Shown: positions 25,723 to 33,349 of the stretch, piece by piece | How the letters are laid out: each line of letters starts with the position of its first letter | Numbering within the stretch: the stretch's first letter is position 1 | Assembly: GCF_051912845.1 (NCBI RefSeq) | Contig: NZ_JBNCBU010000003.1 | Location: 62,001-126,000, forward strand | Source: Tsuneonella sediminis | GTDB taxonomy: Bacteria; Pseudomonadota; Alphaproteobacteria; Sphingomonadales; Sphingomonadaceae | Direction: 5' to 3' | DNA: 64,000 bases | Translations under genes and position numbers: made by a program | Notes under the pieces: model-generated | Database searches by the model: none | Told to the model about the DNA's origin: nothing | The model's input: only the letters and a program-made list of their open reading frames with translations

Positions 25723-26700
25723 ATGAAACTCCTCAAGCTCGTTCCGGACAACACCAACATCCACTTCCTCAAATGGCGGATGCCGTTCTTCGTGGTGTCG
25801 GGCCTGCTGATCGCGGCCAGCTGGGCGCTGGTATTCTTCAACGGCCTCAACCTCGGCGTCGACTTCGTCGGTGGGCAGATGATCCGGGTGACCTTCGTCG
25901 GGCAGAGCGATGCGCCGGTCAGCGAGATGCGCGAGCAGATCGCCGAGCTCGGCTATGGCGATCCGATCATCCAGCGATTCGGCGAGCCGAACGAGGCGTC
26001 GATCCGGATGAAGCTGCCCGAAGGGGCGGACCGGCAGCCCGATCTCGCCAACACGATGGCCGACCGGATTACTGGGGCATTGAAGGCCGCGCATCCGGAA
26101 ATCCGCATCGACGGGGTCGATTCGGTCTCGGGCAAGGTGTCGAGCGAGTTGTTCCAGACCGGCCTGCTGTCGCTGCTGTTCGCGATGGTCGCGATCTCGA
26201 TCTACATCTGGATCCGGTTCGAATGGCAGTTCGGGGTCGGCGCGCTGTTCGCGCTGTTCCACGACGTGTCTCTGACGCTGGGGATGTTCGCGATTACCGG
26301 GCTGGAATTCGACCTCAACATCGTGGCCGCGATCCTGACCATCATCGGTTATTCGCTCAACGACACGATCGTCGTCTACGACCGCATCCGCGAGAACCTG
26401 AAGAAGTTTCGCAAGATGCCGCTTCCCCAGCTTCTCGACCTGTCGGTCAACGAGACGCTGGCGCGCACGGTGATGACATCGCTCACGCTGCTGATCGCGC
26501 TGGTGCCGCTGGTGTTCTTTGGTCCGGCGAGCCTGTTCGGCATGGCTGCCGCGATCACGCTCGGCATCTTCGTCGGCACCTACAGCTCGATCTACATGGC
26601 TGCACCGCTGCTGATCTGGATGGGGGTCAAGAGCGACAGCTTCGTGCCGACGTCGGACGCATCCGAACAGGCGGAACGGATCGCACGGGGCGAAGCCTAG
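25723..26700 (+). CDS. secF: Protein translocase subunit SecF
   Basis: Partner of SecD in post-translocational protein release. The 325-residue protein has TM1 (about 22-42), a periplasmic domain opening with GLNLGVDFVGGQMI, and five C-terminal helices containing IGYSLNDTIVVYDRIREN and the SLTLLIALVPLVFFG helix. The ATG at 25723 follows GGAGACCAGCGAC. It closes the yajC-secD-secF operon, and its stop shares bases 26697-26700 (CTAG) with the stop of the opposing glycosyltransferase gene. Confidence 0.96.
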   Translation: MKLLKLVPDNTNIHFLKWRMPFFVVSGLLIAASWALVFFNGLNLGVDFVGGQMIRVTFVGQSDAPVSEMREQIAELGYGDPIIQRFGEPNEASIRMKLPEGADRQPDLANTMADRITGALKAAHPEIRIDGVDSVSGKVSSELFQTGLLSLLFAMVAISIYIWIRFEWQFGVGALFALFHDVSLTLGMFAITGLEFDLNIVAAILTIIGYSLNDTIVVYDRIRENLKKFRKMPLPQLLDLSVNETLARTVMTSLTLLIALVPLVFFGPASLFGMAAAITLGIFVGTYSSIYMAAPLLIWMGVKSDSFVPTSDASEQAERIARGEA

Positions 26701-27881
26701 GCCAGCAATCCGTCGTAATACCGGGCGAGCGCTTCGGCGTTCGCCCGCCAGCTGAAGCGATCGGCCATCTCTGCCGTTTCACTGCGTGCGGGCGGATCGT
26801 CCAGCACCTGCCGGATCCCGGCGGCAATCGCTTCGGGGTTGCGCGCGGTGATGACCCCGGCATCGGGCGCGGTGACGACCTCGCGCGCGCCGCCTGCATC
26901 CGTTATCACCAGCGGCGTACCGCACGCCAGAGCCTCAACCCACGCGTTCGCCAGGCCTTCGCTGGCCGAAGGCAGGACCATCGCATCGGCAGCCGAAAGC
27001 ACGAGGGGAAGCAGGTCGTGATCGAGGCTACCTAGGAAATGGACCCGATCGGCAACGCCGCAGTGCTGCGCCAGCTGCCGCAAGCTGCCTTCGTCCTCGC
27101 CTCGGCCGACCAGCAGGAGGATCGTGTCTTCGGGCAAGTCCGTCAGTGCCTCGATCACGAGGGCCTGGCCCTTGCGCGCGATGAGCGCCCCGACGGTTAC
27201 CAGCACCGGGGCCGCATCCGGCAAACCGACGGCCAGCTCGCGGGCCAGGCGACGGCGGAGCTGGGGATGTTGCAGGGGGCGGAACCGGTCCCGGTCAAGG
27301 CCTGTGTAGTGCAGCGTGATCTTGTCGCGCGGCAACCCGATAGCGGTCATGTCTTCCGCGAGCGCGGCGCATACCGCGAGCAGCCCCGCAGCCTGGCTTC
27401 CCGCGGCGAGGATCTGGGGGCGAGTATCGCCGCGCGACCCCCAGTAATGCACGTCGGCTCCGCGCGCCTTGATCGACAAAGGCAGTTCGAGAGCCGCGGC
27501 GATGCGCGCGGCGGCCGGGCCGTCGGGAAAGAAGAACTGCGCATCGACGATGTCGAAAGGGGTTGCCGCGTGCAGCCGGCGAGCCAGCGGCAGTATGGCG
27601 CGCGCGATGAGTGCCGGGTTGAAGCGAGCGCCGAAGCGCGGGACGGTCCGGAAGGTGGGCCGGTAAACCCTGACCCCACGTTCCATCCCGTCGGATGCAG
27701 CTGCTTTGAGTGCGCGGTAGCGGCCAAGCACGAAGGGGGGCAGGGCGACGGGATTGATCACCGTTACCTCCCAGTCGGGCCGGGCGGCCAGCGCTTCCAG
27801 ACTGCGTGCAACGAAAGTGCCGAACCGCGGAGCTGCGGCGTTGGGGTAGAGCGTCGCGAGCGAAAGGACGCGGTGCGCCAT
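26697..27881 (-). CDS. Glycosyltransferase family 4 protein
   Basis: Predicted GT-B-fold retaining glycosyltransferase of 394 residues (start at 27881, MAHRVLSLATLYPN). The N-terminal donor-free domain includes APRFGTFVARSLEAL and VDAQFFFPDGPAA; the C-terminal nucleotide-sugar domain has VTVGALIARKGQALVIEAL, GRGEDEGSLRQLA, and the EX7E-like region PSASEGLANAWVEALACGTPLVIT. There is no membrane segment. It starts one base after the stop of an XRE-type regulator gene on the same strand, so they are very likely cotranscribed. The sugar and acceptor (possibly exopolysaccharide) cannot be told from context. Confidence 0.88.
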   Translation of the reverse strand: MAHRVLSLATLYPNAAAPRFGTFVARSLEALAARPDWEVTVINPVALPPFVLGRYRALKAAASDGMERGVRVYRPTFRTVPRFGARFNPALIARAILPLARRLHAATPFDIVDAQFFFPDGPAAARIAAALELPLSIKARGADVHYWGSRGDTRPQILAAGSQAAGLLAVCAALAEDMTAIGLPRDKITLHYTGLDRDRFRPLQHPQLRRRLARELAVGLPDAAPVLVTVGALIARKGQALVIEALTDLPEDTILLLVGRGEDEGSLRQLAQHCGVADRVHFLGSLDHDLLPLVLSAADAMVLPSASEGLANAWVEALACGTPLVITDAGGAREVVTAPDAGVITARNPEAIAAGIRQVLDDPPARSETAEMADRFSWRANAEALARYYDGLLA

Positions 27882-27882
27882 G

Positions 27883-28455
27883 TCAGAGCGGGCGGACGAG
27901 CATCTCGGCCACCGCAATCCACGCGGGATCCTCGACGACCTGCTGCTTCTGTCCGGCGCCCACGGGCAGTACTCCCACGCGACCTCCCTGCCGGTCGATC
28001 AGGCGGCCGAAGGCGAAGCGTCCGCCTTTCCTTGGTACGAGGACGTCGCGATTGATCGCCTGGGCGGCATCCTTGGGGGCGATCTGTCGCAACCACAGCT
28101 GATCGCCTGCGCGATATTCGCCGGCGCTCGATTCGATGGCGAGCACGACCCTCAGGTCACCGCCGCCAAGTTCGGTAGGGAGCAGCGCATCACGGGTGCT
28201 GGCAAGAGCCTCCGGCCCTGACCCACCTAGCGACGCGACGATTTGCGCGCGAGTGCTGGCATCGGACCGGACGAGAGTTTCCGGTTCGACCCCCAGTGCG
28301 TTCGCGATGCGCTCCATCCATCTGATCGAAAGGTTGCGCATGCCGGTTTCGAGGCGGCCGATCGTCTGCGGGGTGGTCGGTGGATCGCACGCCGCCGCGA
28401 GGTCTGCCAGGGTCAGTTTCTTCTCGCGCCGGATATCCCGGATACGATTTATCAC
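27883..28455 (-). CDS. XRE-family HTH transcriptional regulator
   Basis: A 190-residue regulator starting with GTG at 28455 behind GGAGAGGGCC. The N-terminal HTH (about 1-60) reads IRDIRREKKLTLADLAAAC, QTIGRLETGMRNLSIRWMERIANALG. The rest (about 75-190) resembles a small beta-rich S24-like C-terminal domain but without a recognisable Ser-Lys peptidase dyad, so autoproteolysis is not supported. It is the first gene of a two-gene unit with a glycosyltransferase and is divergent from a DUF6456 gene, with an inverted repeat in the spacer. Confidence 0.85.
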   Translation of the reverse strand: MINRIRDIRREKKLTLADLAAACDPPTTPQTIGRLETGMRNLSIRWMERIANALGVEPETLVRSDASTRAQIVASLGGSGPEALASTRDALLPTELGGGDLRVVLAIESSAGEYRAGDQLWLRQIAPKDAAQAINRDVLVPRKGGRFAFGRLIDRQGGRVGVLPVGAGQKQQVVEDPAWIAVAEMLVRPL

Positions 28456-28472
28456 GGCCCTCTCCTAACCAT

Positions 28473-28504
28473 ATCGGTTTTGAACTTTCCTACATGCAAC
28501 CGAT
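28473..28504. promoter_or_regulatory. Inverted repeat ATCGGTT...AACCGAT in XRE/DUF6456 spacer
   Basis: ATCGGTT (28473-28479) and AACCGAT (28498-28504) are perfect inverted repeats 18 bases apart in the 86-base divergent spacer. It is a natural candidate operator for the adjacent XRE regulator controlling its own operon and the DUF6456 gene. Binding is inferred only. Confidence 0.45.
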
Positions 28505-28541
28505 TTTGGCAAGCGTCGATTCGGCATCAGGGAGATCGAAC

Positions 28542-29012
28542 ATGCGCCACCTCGTCGAACGCGAACTGACCAGCGAGGGGCCCCGTCACACGGACGGCCC
28601 GAAGGCGAGAACCCGGTCGGTCACCGTGAACCTCGCCGAGTCTCCGATCGCCTGGCTGCACGCCCGCGGACACCTCGACGATCGACTGTTCGATGCCGGC
28701 GAGCGCCTGAGGGCGGATTACGAGCGCGCTCAGCTTTCCCCCAGCGTAACGATGCGTTGGGACCCGGTCCGGGCAAGAACGACCGGCGATTCCGGCCTGA
28801 CGGCAGGAGAGAAGCAGATCGCGGCCAAGGCCCGGTTCGATGGCGCCCTCGCGGCGGCGGGCAAGGGGCTCGAGGACGTGCTGTGGCGCGTGGTATGCGC
28901 CGGCGAGGCGCTGCCCGATGCAGAGCGCGCGCTTACATGGCCTGCGCGCAGCGGCAAGCTGGTCCTGCGACTTGCGCTCGACAGGGTCGCGGATTTCTAC
29001 CGGATCCGGTGA
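28542..29012 (+). CDS. DUF6456 domain protein
   Basis: A 156-residue protein starting at 28542 behind CAGGGAGATCGAAC. The central and C-terminal part (about 40-150) reads SPIAWLHARG, AGERLRADYERAQLSPSVTMRWDP and VLWRVVCAGEALPDAE, a pattern I associate with DUF6456, a domain found in alphaproteobacterial proteins, sometimes fused to DNA-binding modules. The function is unknown. It is divergent from an XRE regulator gene and 48 bases ahead of a GNAT gene on the same strand. Confidence 0.75.
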   Translation: MRHLVERELTSEGPRHTDGPKARTRSVTVNLAESPIAWLHARGHLDDRLFDAGERLRADYERAQLSPSVTMRWDPVRARTTGDSGLTAGEKQIAAKARFDGALAAAGKGLEDVLWRVVCAGEALPDAERALTWPARSGKLVLRLALDRVADFYRIR

Positions 29013-29060
29013 GCGATCTGCGGGTGACAAAGGCCGGGCGGATCCGCCACACCAGCTTCG

Positions 29061-29561
29061 ATGATCGCCAGCGGACCCCTCGAGACCGACAGGCTGTCGA
29101 TCAGGCCGTTCGTGCCCGACGATGCGGCGCGCCTCGTTGCGCTGTTCGCCGATGCGCTCGTTGCGCGCTTCGTGGGCGACGGGACGCCGTTGTCGCCGGC
29201 TGATGCCGCACTCTGGATCGAACGATCGGCCGCGAACCTCGCCAGGTTCGGGTACGGCACCGGCGCCGTAATCGAGCGCGCGAGCGGCCGGCTGATCGGC
29301 TGGGCCGGGTTCGCAAGGCCCGGCGATGGCGGCGAGGAGATCGTCTACGGCCTTGCGGCCGACAGCTGGGGAAACGGGTACGGCGGCGAGCTCGTCGATG
29401 CGCTGATCGCGTTTGCCCGTGAGCACGGGATCGCGCCGGTTCGCGCCACCGTCGACGAGGGCAACGCGGCCTCGATCGCCATCCTCGAGCGTCGCGGGTT
29501 TCGCCTCGCCGCGCGCGACCATGGCGGCGATGCGGGGTGCAGCCTGTACCTCAGGGGTTGA
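29061..29561 (+). CDS. GNAT-family N-acetyltransferase (RimJ-like)
   Basis: A 166-residue acetyl-CoA-dependent acetyltransferase. It begins ETDRLSIRPFVPDDAARLVALFAD (after four variable residues), typical of RimJ/RimL-type enzymes, with the acetyl-CoA P-loop region around YGLAADSWGNGYGGELVDALIAFA (about 95-118) and the conserved NAASIAILERRGF near the C-terminus. The substrate may be a protein N-terminus or a small amine; sequence cannot decide. No good RBS is visible before the ATG at 29061, so the start is less certain. Confidence 0.83.
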   Translation: MIASGPLETDRLSIRPFVPDDAARLVALFADALVARFVGDGTPLSPADAALWIERSAANLARFGYGTGAVIERASGRLIGWAGFARPGDGGEEIVYGLAADSWGNGYGGELVDALIAFAREHGIAPVRATVDEGNAASIAILERRGFRLAARDHGGDAGCSLYLRG

Positions 29562-29582
29562 GGCCGCTCGGCGGACGCCGGG

Positions 29583-31373
29583 TCAGCCCTCGACCATCTC
29601 CGCCAGTTCCAGCCAGCGCTCCTCCGCCGCGTGCTTTTCCGCCCGCGCATTCGCCACGCCCTGCGTGATGTTGGCGAAGCGCTGGGGATCGCGGGTGTAG
29701 AGGTCGGGGTCGGAGAGGATGTCCTCTCCCCTCGCGATGGCCTTTTCCAGTTCCTCGATCCGCGCGGGCAGCAGTTCGTAGTCGCGCTGATCCTTGTAGG
29801 AGAGCTTGCCGGACCGGGGTGGCGGTGGCGGAGGGGGCGGGGGAGAAGCCGCTCCGGCCTTCGCGCTCCTGCCGGTGGGCGCGGTTTCGCGCCGCTTTGC
29901 CGCCCAGTCCTCGTAGCCGCCGGCGACGACGTCGATCTTGCCGCTGCCGTCGAGGCCGAGCGTCATCGTCACCGTGCGGTCGAGGAAATCGCGGTCGTGG
30001 CTGACGATGAGGACGGTACCGTCGTAATCGGCGATCACTTCCTGCAGCAGGTCGAGCGTCTCCAGGTCGAGGTCGTTGGTCGGCTCGTCGAGCACGAGCA
30101 GGTTCGACTTGCGGGCGAATTCGCGCGCCAGCAGCAGCCGGCTGCGCTCCCCGCCCGAAAGGGTGCCCACCTTCGCGTCGACGATAGCGGGATCGAACAG
30201 GAACTCCTTGAGATACCCCTGGACGTGCTTGCGGCCGTCGCCGACCTCGATCCAGTCGCCCCCTTCGGCAAGGACCTGGCGCACCGTCTTGTCAGGGCTC
30301 ATCAGGCTGCGCTGCTGGTCGATCATCACCCCGGTCAGCGTCTTGGCGATAGTTACCGTGCCGCTGTCGGGTGTCATCTCGCCGGTGAGCAGCTTCAGAA
30401 GCGTGGTCTTGCCCGTGCCGTTTGCGCCAACGATGCCGATGCGGTCGCCGCGCTGGATCCGCAGGTCGAGGTTGCGGATGATCCTGCGATCACCGAAGGA
30501 CTTCGACACGTTCTCGGCGACGATCACCGACTTCGATCTGAAGTCCTCCTCGACCGTCAATTGCAGCTTGGCGGCGCCTTGGGGACCGATCATCGCCGCG
30601 CGTGCGCTGCGCATCTGCCGCAGCTTCTCCAGTCGGCCCTGGTTGCGCTTGCGCCGGGCGGTGACGCCGCGTTCGAGCCAGTGCGCCTCGATCTTGAGCT
30701 TGGCGTCGAGCCGTTCGGCGTTGCGCGCTTCCTCGGCGTAGACCTGTTCTTCCCACGCCTCGTATCCGCCGAAGCCGACTTCCTTGCGCCGCATCGACCC
30801 GCGGTCGAGCCACAGCGTGGTGGTGGTCAGGCGCTTGAGGAACGTGCGGTCGTGGCTGATCACGACGAACGCGCCCTTGTACCGGCTGAGCCAGTCCTCG
30901 AGCCAGTCGATCGCGGCCAGGTCGAGGTGATTGGTCGGCTCGTCCATGAGCAACAGGTCAGGGTCCTGCGCCAGTGCGCGCGCGATCGCCGCGCGGCGCC
31001 TTTCGCCTCCGCTCGCGCTTCTTGCCTCGCGCCCCATGTCGATGCCGAGCTGGCCGGCGATCGCCTCGACCTCGTGTACCGCGGGCGGATGAGCACCCGC
31101 GAGCGCCCAATCCATCAGCGTGTCGTGGCCGGAAAGGTCCGGCTCCTGCTCGAGCAGGACGATGCGTGTCCCGGGCCTGACCTTGCGCAAGCCCCGGTCG
31201 GCCTCGATCCGGTCGTCGATCAGCCTGAACAGTGTGGTCTTTCCCGCCCCGTTGCGGCCGATCAGCGCGATCCGGTCGCGCGGCCCGATGTGGAGATCGA
31301 GGTCCTGGAACAGCCAGCGGCCGCCCTGTTGGAGGCCGAGGCCTTCCCAGCTGAGGATCGGAGGCTGTGCCAT
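29583..31373 (-). CDS. ABC-F family ATPase, Uup-type
   Basis: Soluble protein with two ABC cassettes, 596 residues (start at 31373, MAQPPILSWEG). Walker A motifs are GRNGAGKTT and GANGTGKTT, signatures SASGGERRR and LSGGERSR, and Walker B DEPTNHLD and DEPTNDLD. A proline run precedes the C-terminal coiled-coil (about 520-590, KLSYKDQRDYELLPARIEELEKA), the Uup-like tail that binds DNA or ribosomes in relatives. Uup/Uup-like factors act in translation or transposon precise excision. This is the second ABC-F gene, with ettA at 5.5 kb. Confidence 0.9.
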   Translation of the reverse strand: MAQPPILSWEGLGLQQGGRWLFQDLDLHIGPRDRIALIGRNGAGKTTLFRLIDDRIEADRGLRKVRPGTRIVLLEQEPDLSGHDTLMDWALAGAHPPAVHEVEAIAGQLGIDMGREARSASGGERRRAAIARALAQDPDLLLMDEPTNHLDLAAIDWLEDWLSRYKGAFVVISHDRTFLKRLTTTTLWLDRGSMRRKEVGFGGYEAWEEQVYAEEARNAERLDAKLKIEAHWLERGVTARRKRNQGRLEKLRQMRSARAAMIGPQGAAKLQLTVEEDFRSKSVIVAENVSKSFGDRRIIRNLDLRIQRGDRIGIVGANGTGKTTLLKLLTGEMTPDSGTVTIAKTLTGVMIDQQRSLMSPDKTVRQVLAEGGDWIEVGDGRKHVQGYLKEFLFDPAIVDAKVGTLSGGERSRLLLAREFARKSNLLVLDEPTNDLDLETLDLLQEVIADYDGTVLIVSHDRDFLDRTVTMTLGLDGSGKIDVVAGGYEDWAAKRRETAPTGRSAKAGAASPPPPPPPPPRSGKLSYKDQRDYELLPARIEELEKAIARGEDILSDPDLYTRDPQRFANITQGVANARAEKHAAEERWLELAEMVEG

Positions 31374-31486
31374 GGCGCGCGGCCCTAGTCGGCAAGCGAA
31401 GCCGGAACAACCGTGTTCCTTGGCCGGTTCACCGGTGCGTAATGGCCGCAAGCGCAGCCAGCATCCCGAAAAGGAGACCACACGCC

Positions 31487-32206
31487 ATGATCCGTACCGC
31501 CCTTCCGATCACGCTTGCCGCATCCGTCGCCATTGCCGGGCCGGCAACTGCCGCCGACGTCCAGGTTACCGCACAGGGCCCCTTGGTCGAATTGTCCGTG
31601 ACCGAAACGGTGAAGGGCAAGCCTGACGTGGCCGACGTCGGCGCAGGCGTGACCACCGACGCGCCGACCGCGGTCGAGGCGATGCGGCTCAACGCGCAGT
31701 CGATGGACGCGGTTATCGCGAAGATACGGGCGCTCGGCATCGATCCCGACGACATCCAGACCACCGGCATCGACCTCGGCGCGCAGTACGACTACGACCA
31801 GTCGCGCCAGCGGCAGGTGTTCCGCGGTTACCGAGCCTCGAACCGCGTCACCGTAACCTTGCGCGACGTTAGGCGGGTGGGACCCGTCCTCGATGCGCTG
31901 GTCGCCGCCGGCGCTACCGACCTGTCGGGTCCCGGCTTTTCGATCGACGACGATGAACCCTTGCGCGCGCAGGCCCGAAAGGCCGCGTTCGACAAGGCGC
32001 GGGCGCGGGCGATGCAATATGCACAGTGGAACGGGTACGCAGGCGTGCGGCTGCTGTCGGTCAGCGAGTCGGTGAACCCGGGAAGGCCGATCCCGATGGC
32101 GCAGATGAGGACGATGGACGCGGCCGAAAAGACACCCACCCCAATCGAGCCGGGCCTCGTCGGGACCGCGGTCACGGTCAGCGTGACCTACGAGATGACC
32201 CGCTGA
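31487..32206 (+). CDS. Secreted SIMPL-domain (DUF541) protein
   Basis: A 239-residue periplasmic or outer-membrane-associated protein of the SIMPL/DUF541 family (BP26/OMP28 relatives). The start at 31487 has AAGGAGACC at good spacing. The signal peptide ends PATAADV (about residue 23). The domain includes GKPDVADVGAGVTTDAPTAVEAM and IQTTGIDLGAQYDY, then YRASNRVTVTLRDV. The role in the family is poorly defined; brucella members form ring oligomers. It precedes a PepSY protein and a two-component system on the same strand. Confidence 0.86.
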   Translation: MIRTALPITLAASVAIAGPATAADVQVTAQGPLVELSVTETVKGKPDVADVGAGVTTDAPTAVEAMRLNAQSMDAVIAKIRALGIDPDDIQTTGIDLGAQYDYDQSRQRQVFRGYRASNRVTVTLRDVRRVGPVLDALVAAGATDLSGPGFSIDDDEPLRAQARKAAFDKARARAMQYAQWNGYAGVRLLSVSESVNPGRPIPMAQMRTMDAAEKTPTPIEPGLVGTAVTVSVTYEMTR

Positions 32207-32275
32207 TCCCTGAACGGATCGCCGAGCGGACATTCACGGGTTGTTCAATGCCGGCGGCCTAGCCATCATGACATC

Positions 32276-32581
32276 ATGACCAAGTTTGCCGCCCGCGTAC
32301 TGTCGTCACTTATCGCCGCCGCGATTGTCGCGCCGGCCGCGCCCGCGCTGGCGCAGCGTAACGACCAGGGCGAGGCGCGCAAGGAGATGCGCGCGGGCAA
32401 TGTCCTAAGCTTGCGCGAGATCGAAGGGCGGGTGCTGCCCCAGATGCGGGGGACCGAGTATCTCGGGCCGGCCTATGATTCCACGGCGATGGCCTACCGC
32501 CTCAAGTTCATCAAGGACGGCCGCGTCACCTACGTCGATGTCGACGCGCGGACGGGGCGCGTGCTCGGCGTATCGCGCTGA
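32276..32581 (+). CDS. Small secreted PepSY-domain protein
   Basis: A 101-residue exported protein with signal peptide MTKFAARVLSSLIAAAIVAPAAPALAQ (first 27 residues). The mature part matches a short PepSY unit: LSLREIEGRVLPQMRGTEYLG and AYRLKFIKDGRVTYVDVDARTGRVLGVSR-type ending (about 47-101). PepSY proteins often inhibit peptidases or sense envelope state and sit beside PhoPQ-like systems. Here a response regulator starts 87 bases downstream and its kinase follows, which fits that pattern. Confidence 0.82.
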   Translation: MTKFAARVLSSLIAAAIVAPAAPALAQRNDQGEARKEMRAGNVLSLREIEGRVLPQMRGTEYLGPAYDSTAMAYRLKFIKDGRVTYVDVDARTGRVLGVSR

Positions 32582-32668
32582 GGGCGCACGGGAAACCGCC
32601 GCGTCGGTTGACGCGTTCATCTTCAGCGCCCACATCCGGGCCAAGAAGATAACAGGGATCACCCGCCC

Positions 32669-33349
32669 ATGCGCATCCTGATCGTCGAGGACGAACCGAC
32701 CCTCGGCAAGCAGCTCAAGTCCACCCTTGAACAGAACGGCTACGCCGTCGATCTCTCAACCGACGGCGAGGACGGCCATTTCCTCGGCAGCACCGAGGAA
32801 TACGACGCGGTGATCCTCGACCTGGGGTTGCCGGAGATCGACGGGCTGACCGTGCTCGGCATGTGGCGCAAGGAAGGGCGCAAGTTCCCCGTCCTCGTGC
32901 TTACCGCGCGCGATTCGTGGTCCGACAAGGTGGCCGGGCTCGATGCCGGGGCCGACGATTACCTTGCCAAGCCGTTCCAGACCGAGGAGCTTATCGCCCG
33001 GTTGCGCGCGCTGATCCGCCGCGCCTCGGGCAACACCTCGAGCGAGCTGACCGCCGGGCCGGTGCGCCTCGATACCCGCTCGGGCCGGGTCACCCTCGCC
33101 GGCGAGCCGGTCAAGCTGACCGCGCAGGAGTACAAGCTGCTGAGCTACCTCATGCATCACAAGGGCAAGGTCGTCAGCCGCACCGAGCTCATCGAACATA
33201 TCTACGACCAGGATTTCGACCGCGATTCGAACACGATCGAGGTCTTCGTCACCCGTATCCGCAAGAAACTGGGTGCCGATGTGATAACGACGATCCGTGG
33301 ACTCGGTTACAGCCTCGACGATCCCGACGAGCAGCCTCGCGCGAACTGA
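32669..33349 (+). CDS. OmpR/PhoP-family response regulator
   Basis: A 226-residue two-component regulator. The receiver domain (about 1-115) has the acidic pocket E7/D8, phospho-acceptor D51 in VILDLGLPEIDG and K in LAKPF; the OmpR-type winged-helix (about 125-220) has LTAQEYKLLSYLMHHKGKVVSR and the recognition helix DSNTIEVFVTRIRKKLG. Its end overlaps the proposed start of the sensor kinase. The neighbouring PepSY gene suggests an envelope or cation signal as in PhoP/FeuP systems, but the signal is not determined. Confidence 0.93.
   Translation: MRILIVEDEPTLGKQLKSTLEQNGYAVDLSTDGEDGHFLGSTEEYDAVILDLGLPEIDGLTVLGMWRKEGRKFPVLVLTARDSWSDKVAGLDAGADDYLAKPFQTEELIARLRALIRRASGNTSSELTAGPVRLDTRSGRVTLAGEPVKLTAQEYKLLSYLMHHKGKVVSRTELIEHIYDQDFDRDSNTIEVFVTRIRKKLGADVITTIRGLGYSLDDPDEQPRAN

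Noticed and set aside
24051..25850. A 599-residue minus-strand open frame over secD
   Set aside because: SecD motifs, operon spacing and RBS support the plus strand; the antisense product is His/Arg/Asp-rich filler.
29631..31388. A 585-residue open frame antisense to the Uup-type ATPase
   Set aside because: Same reason as for ettA: motifs and RBS support the minus-strand gene.
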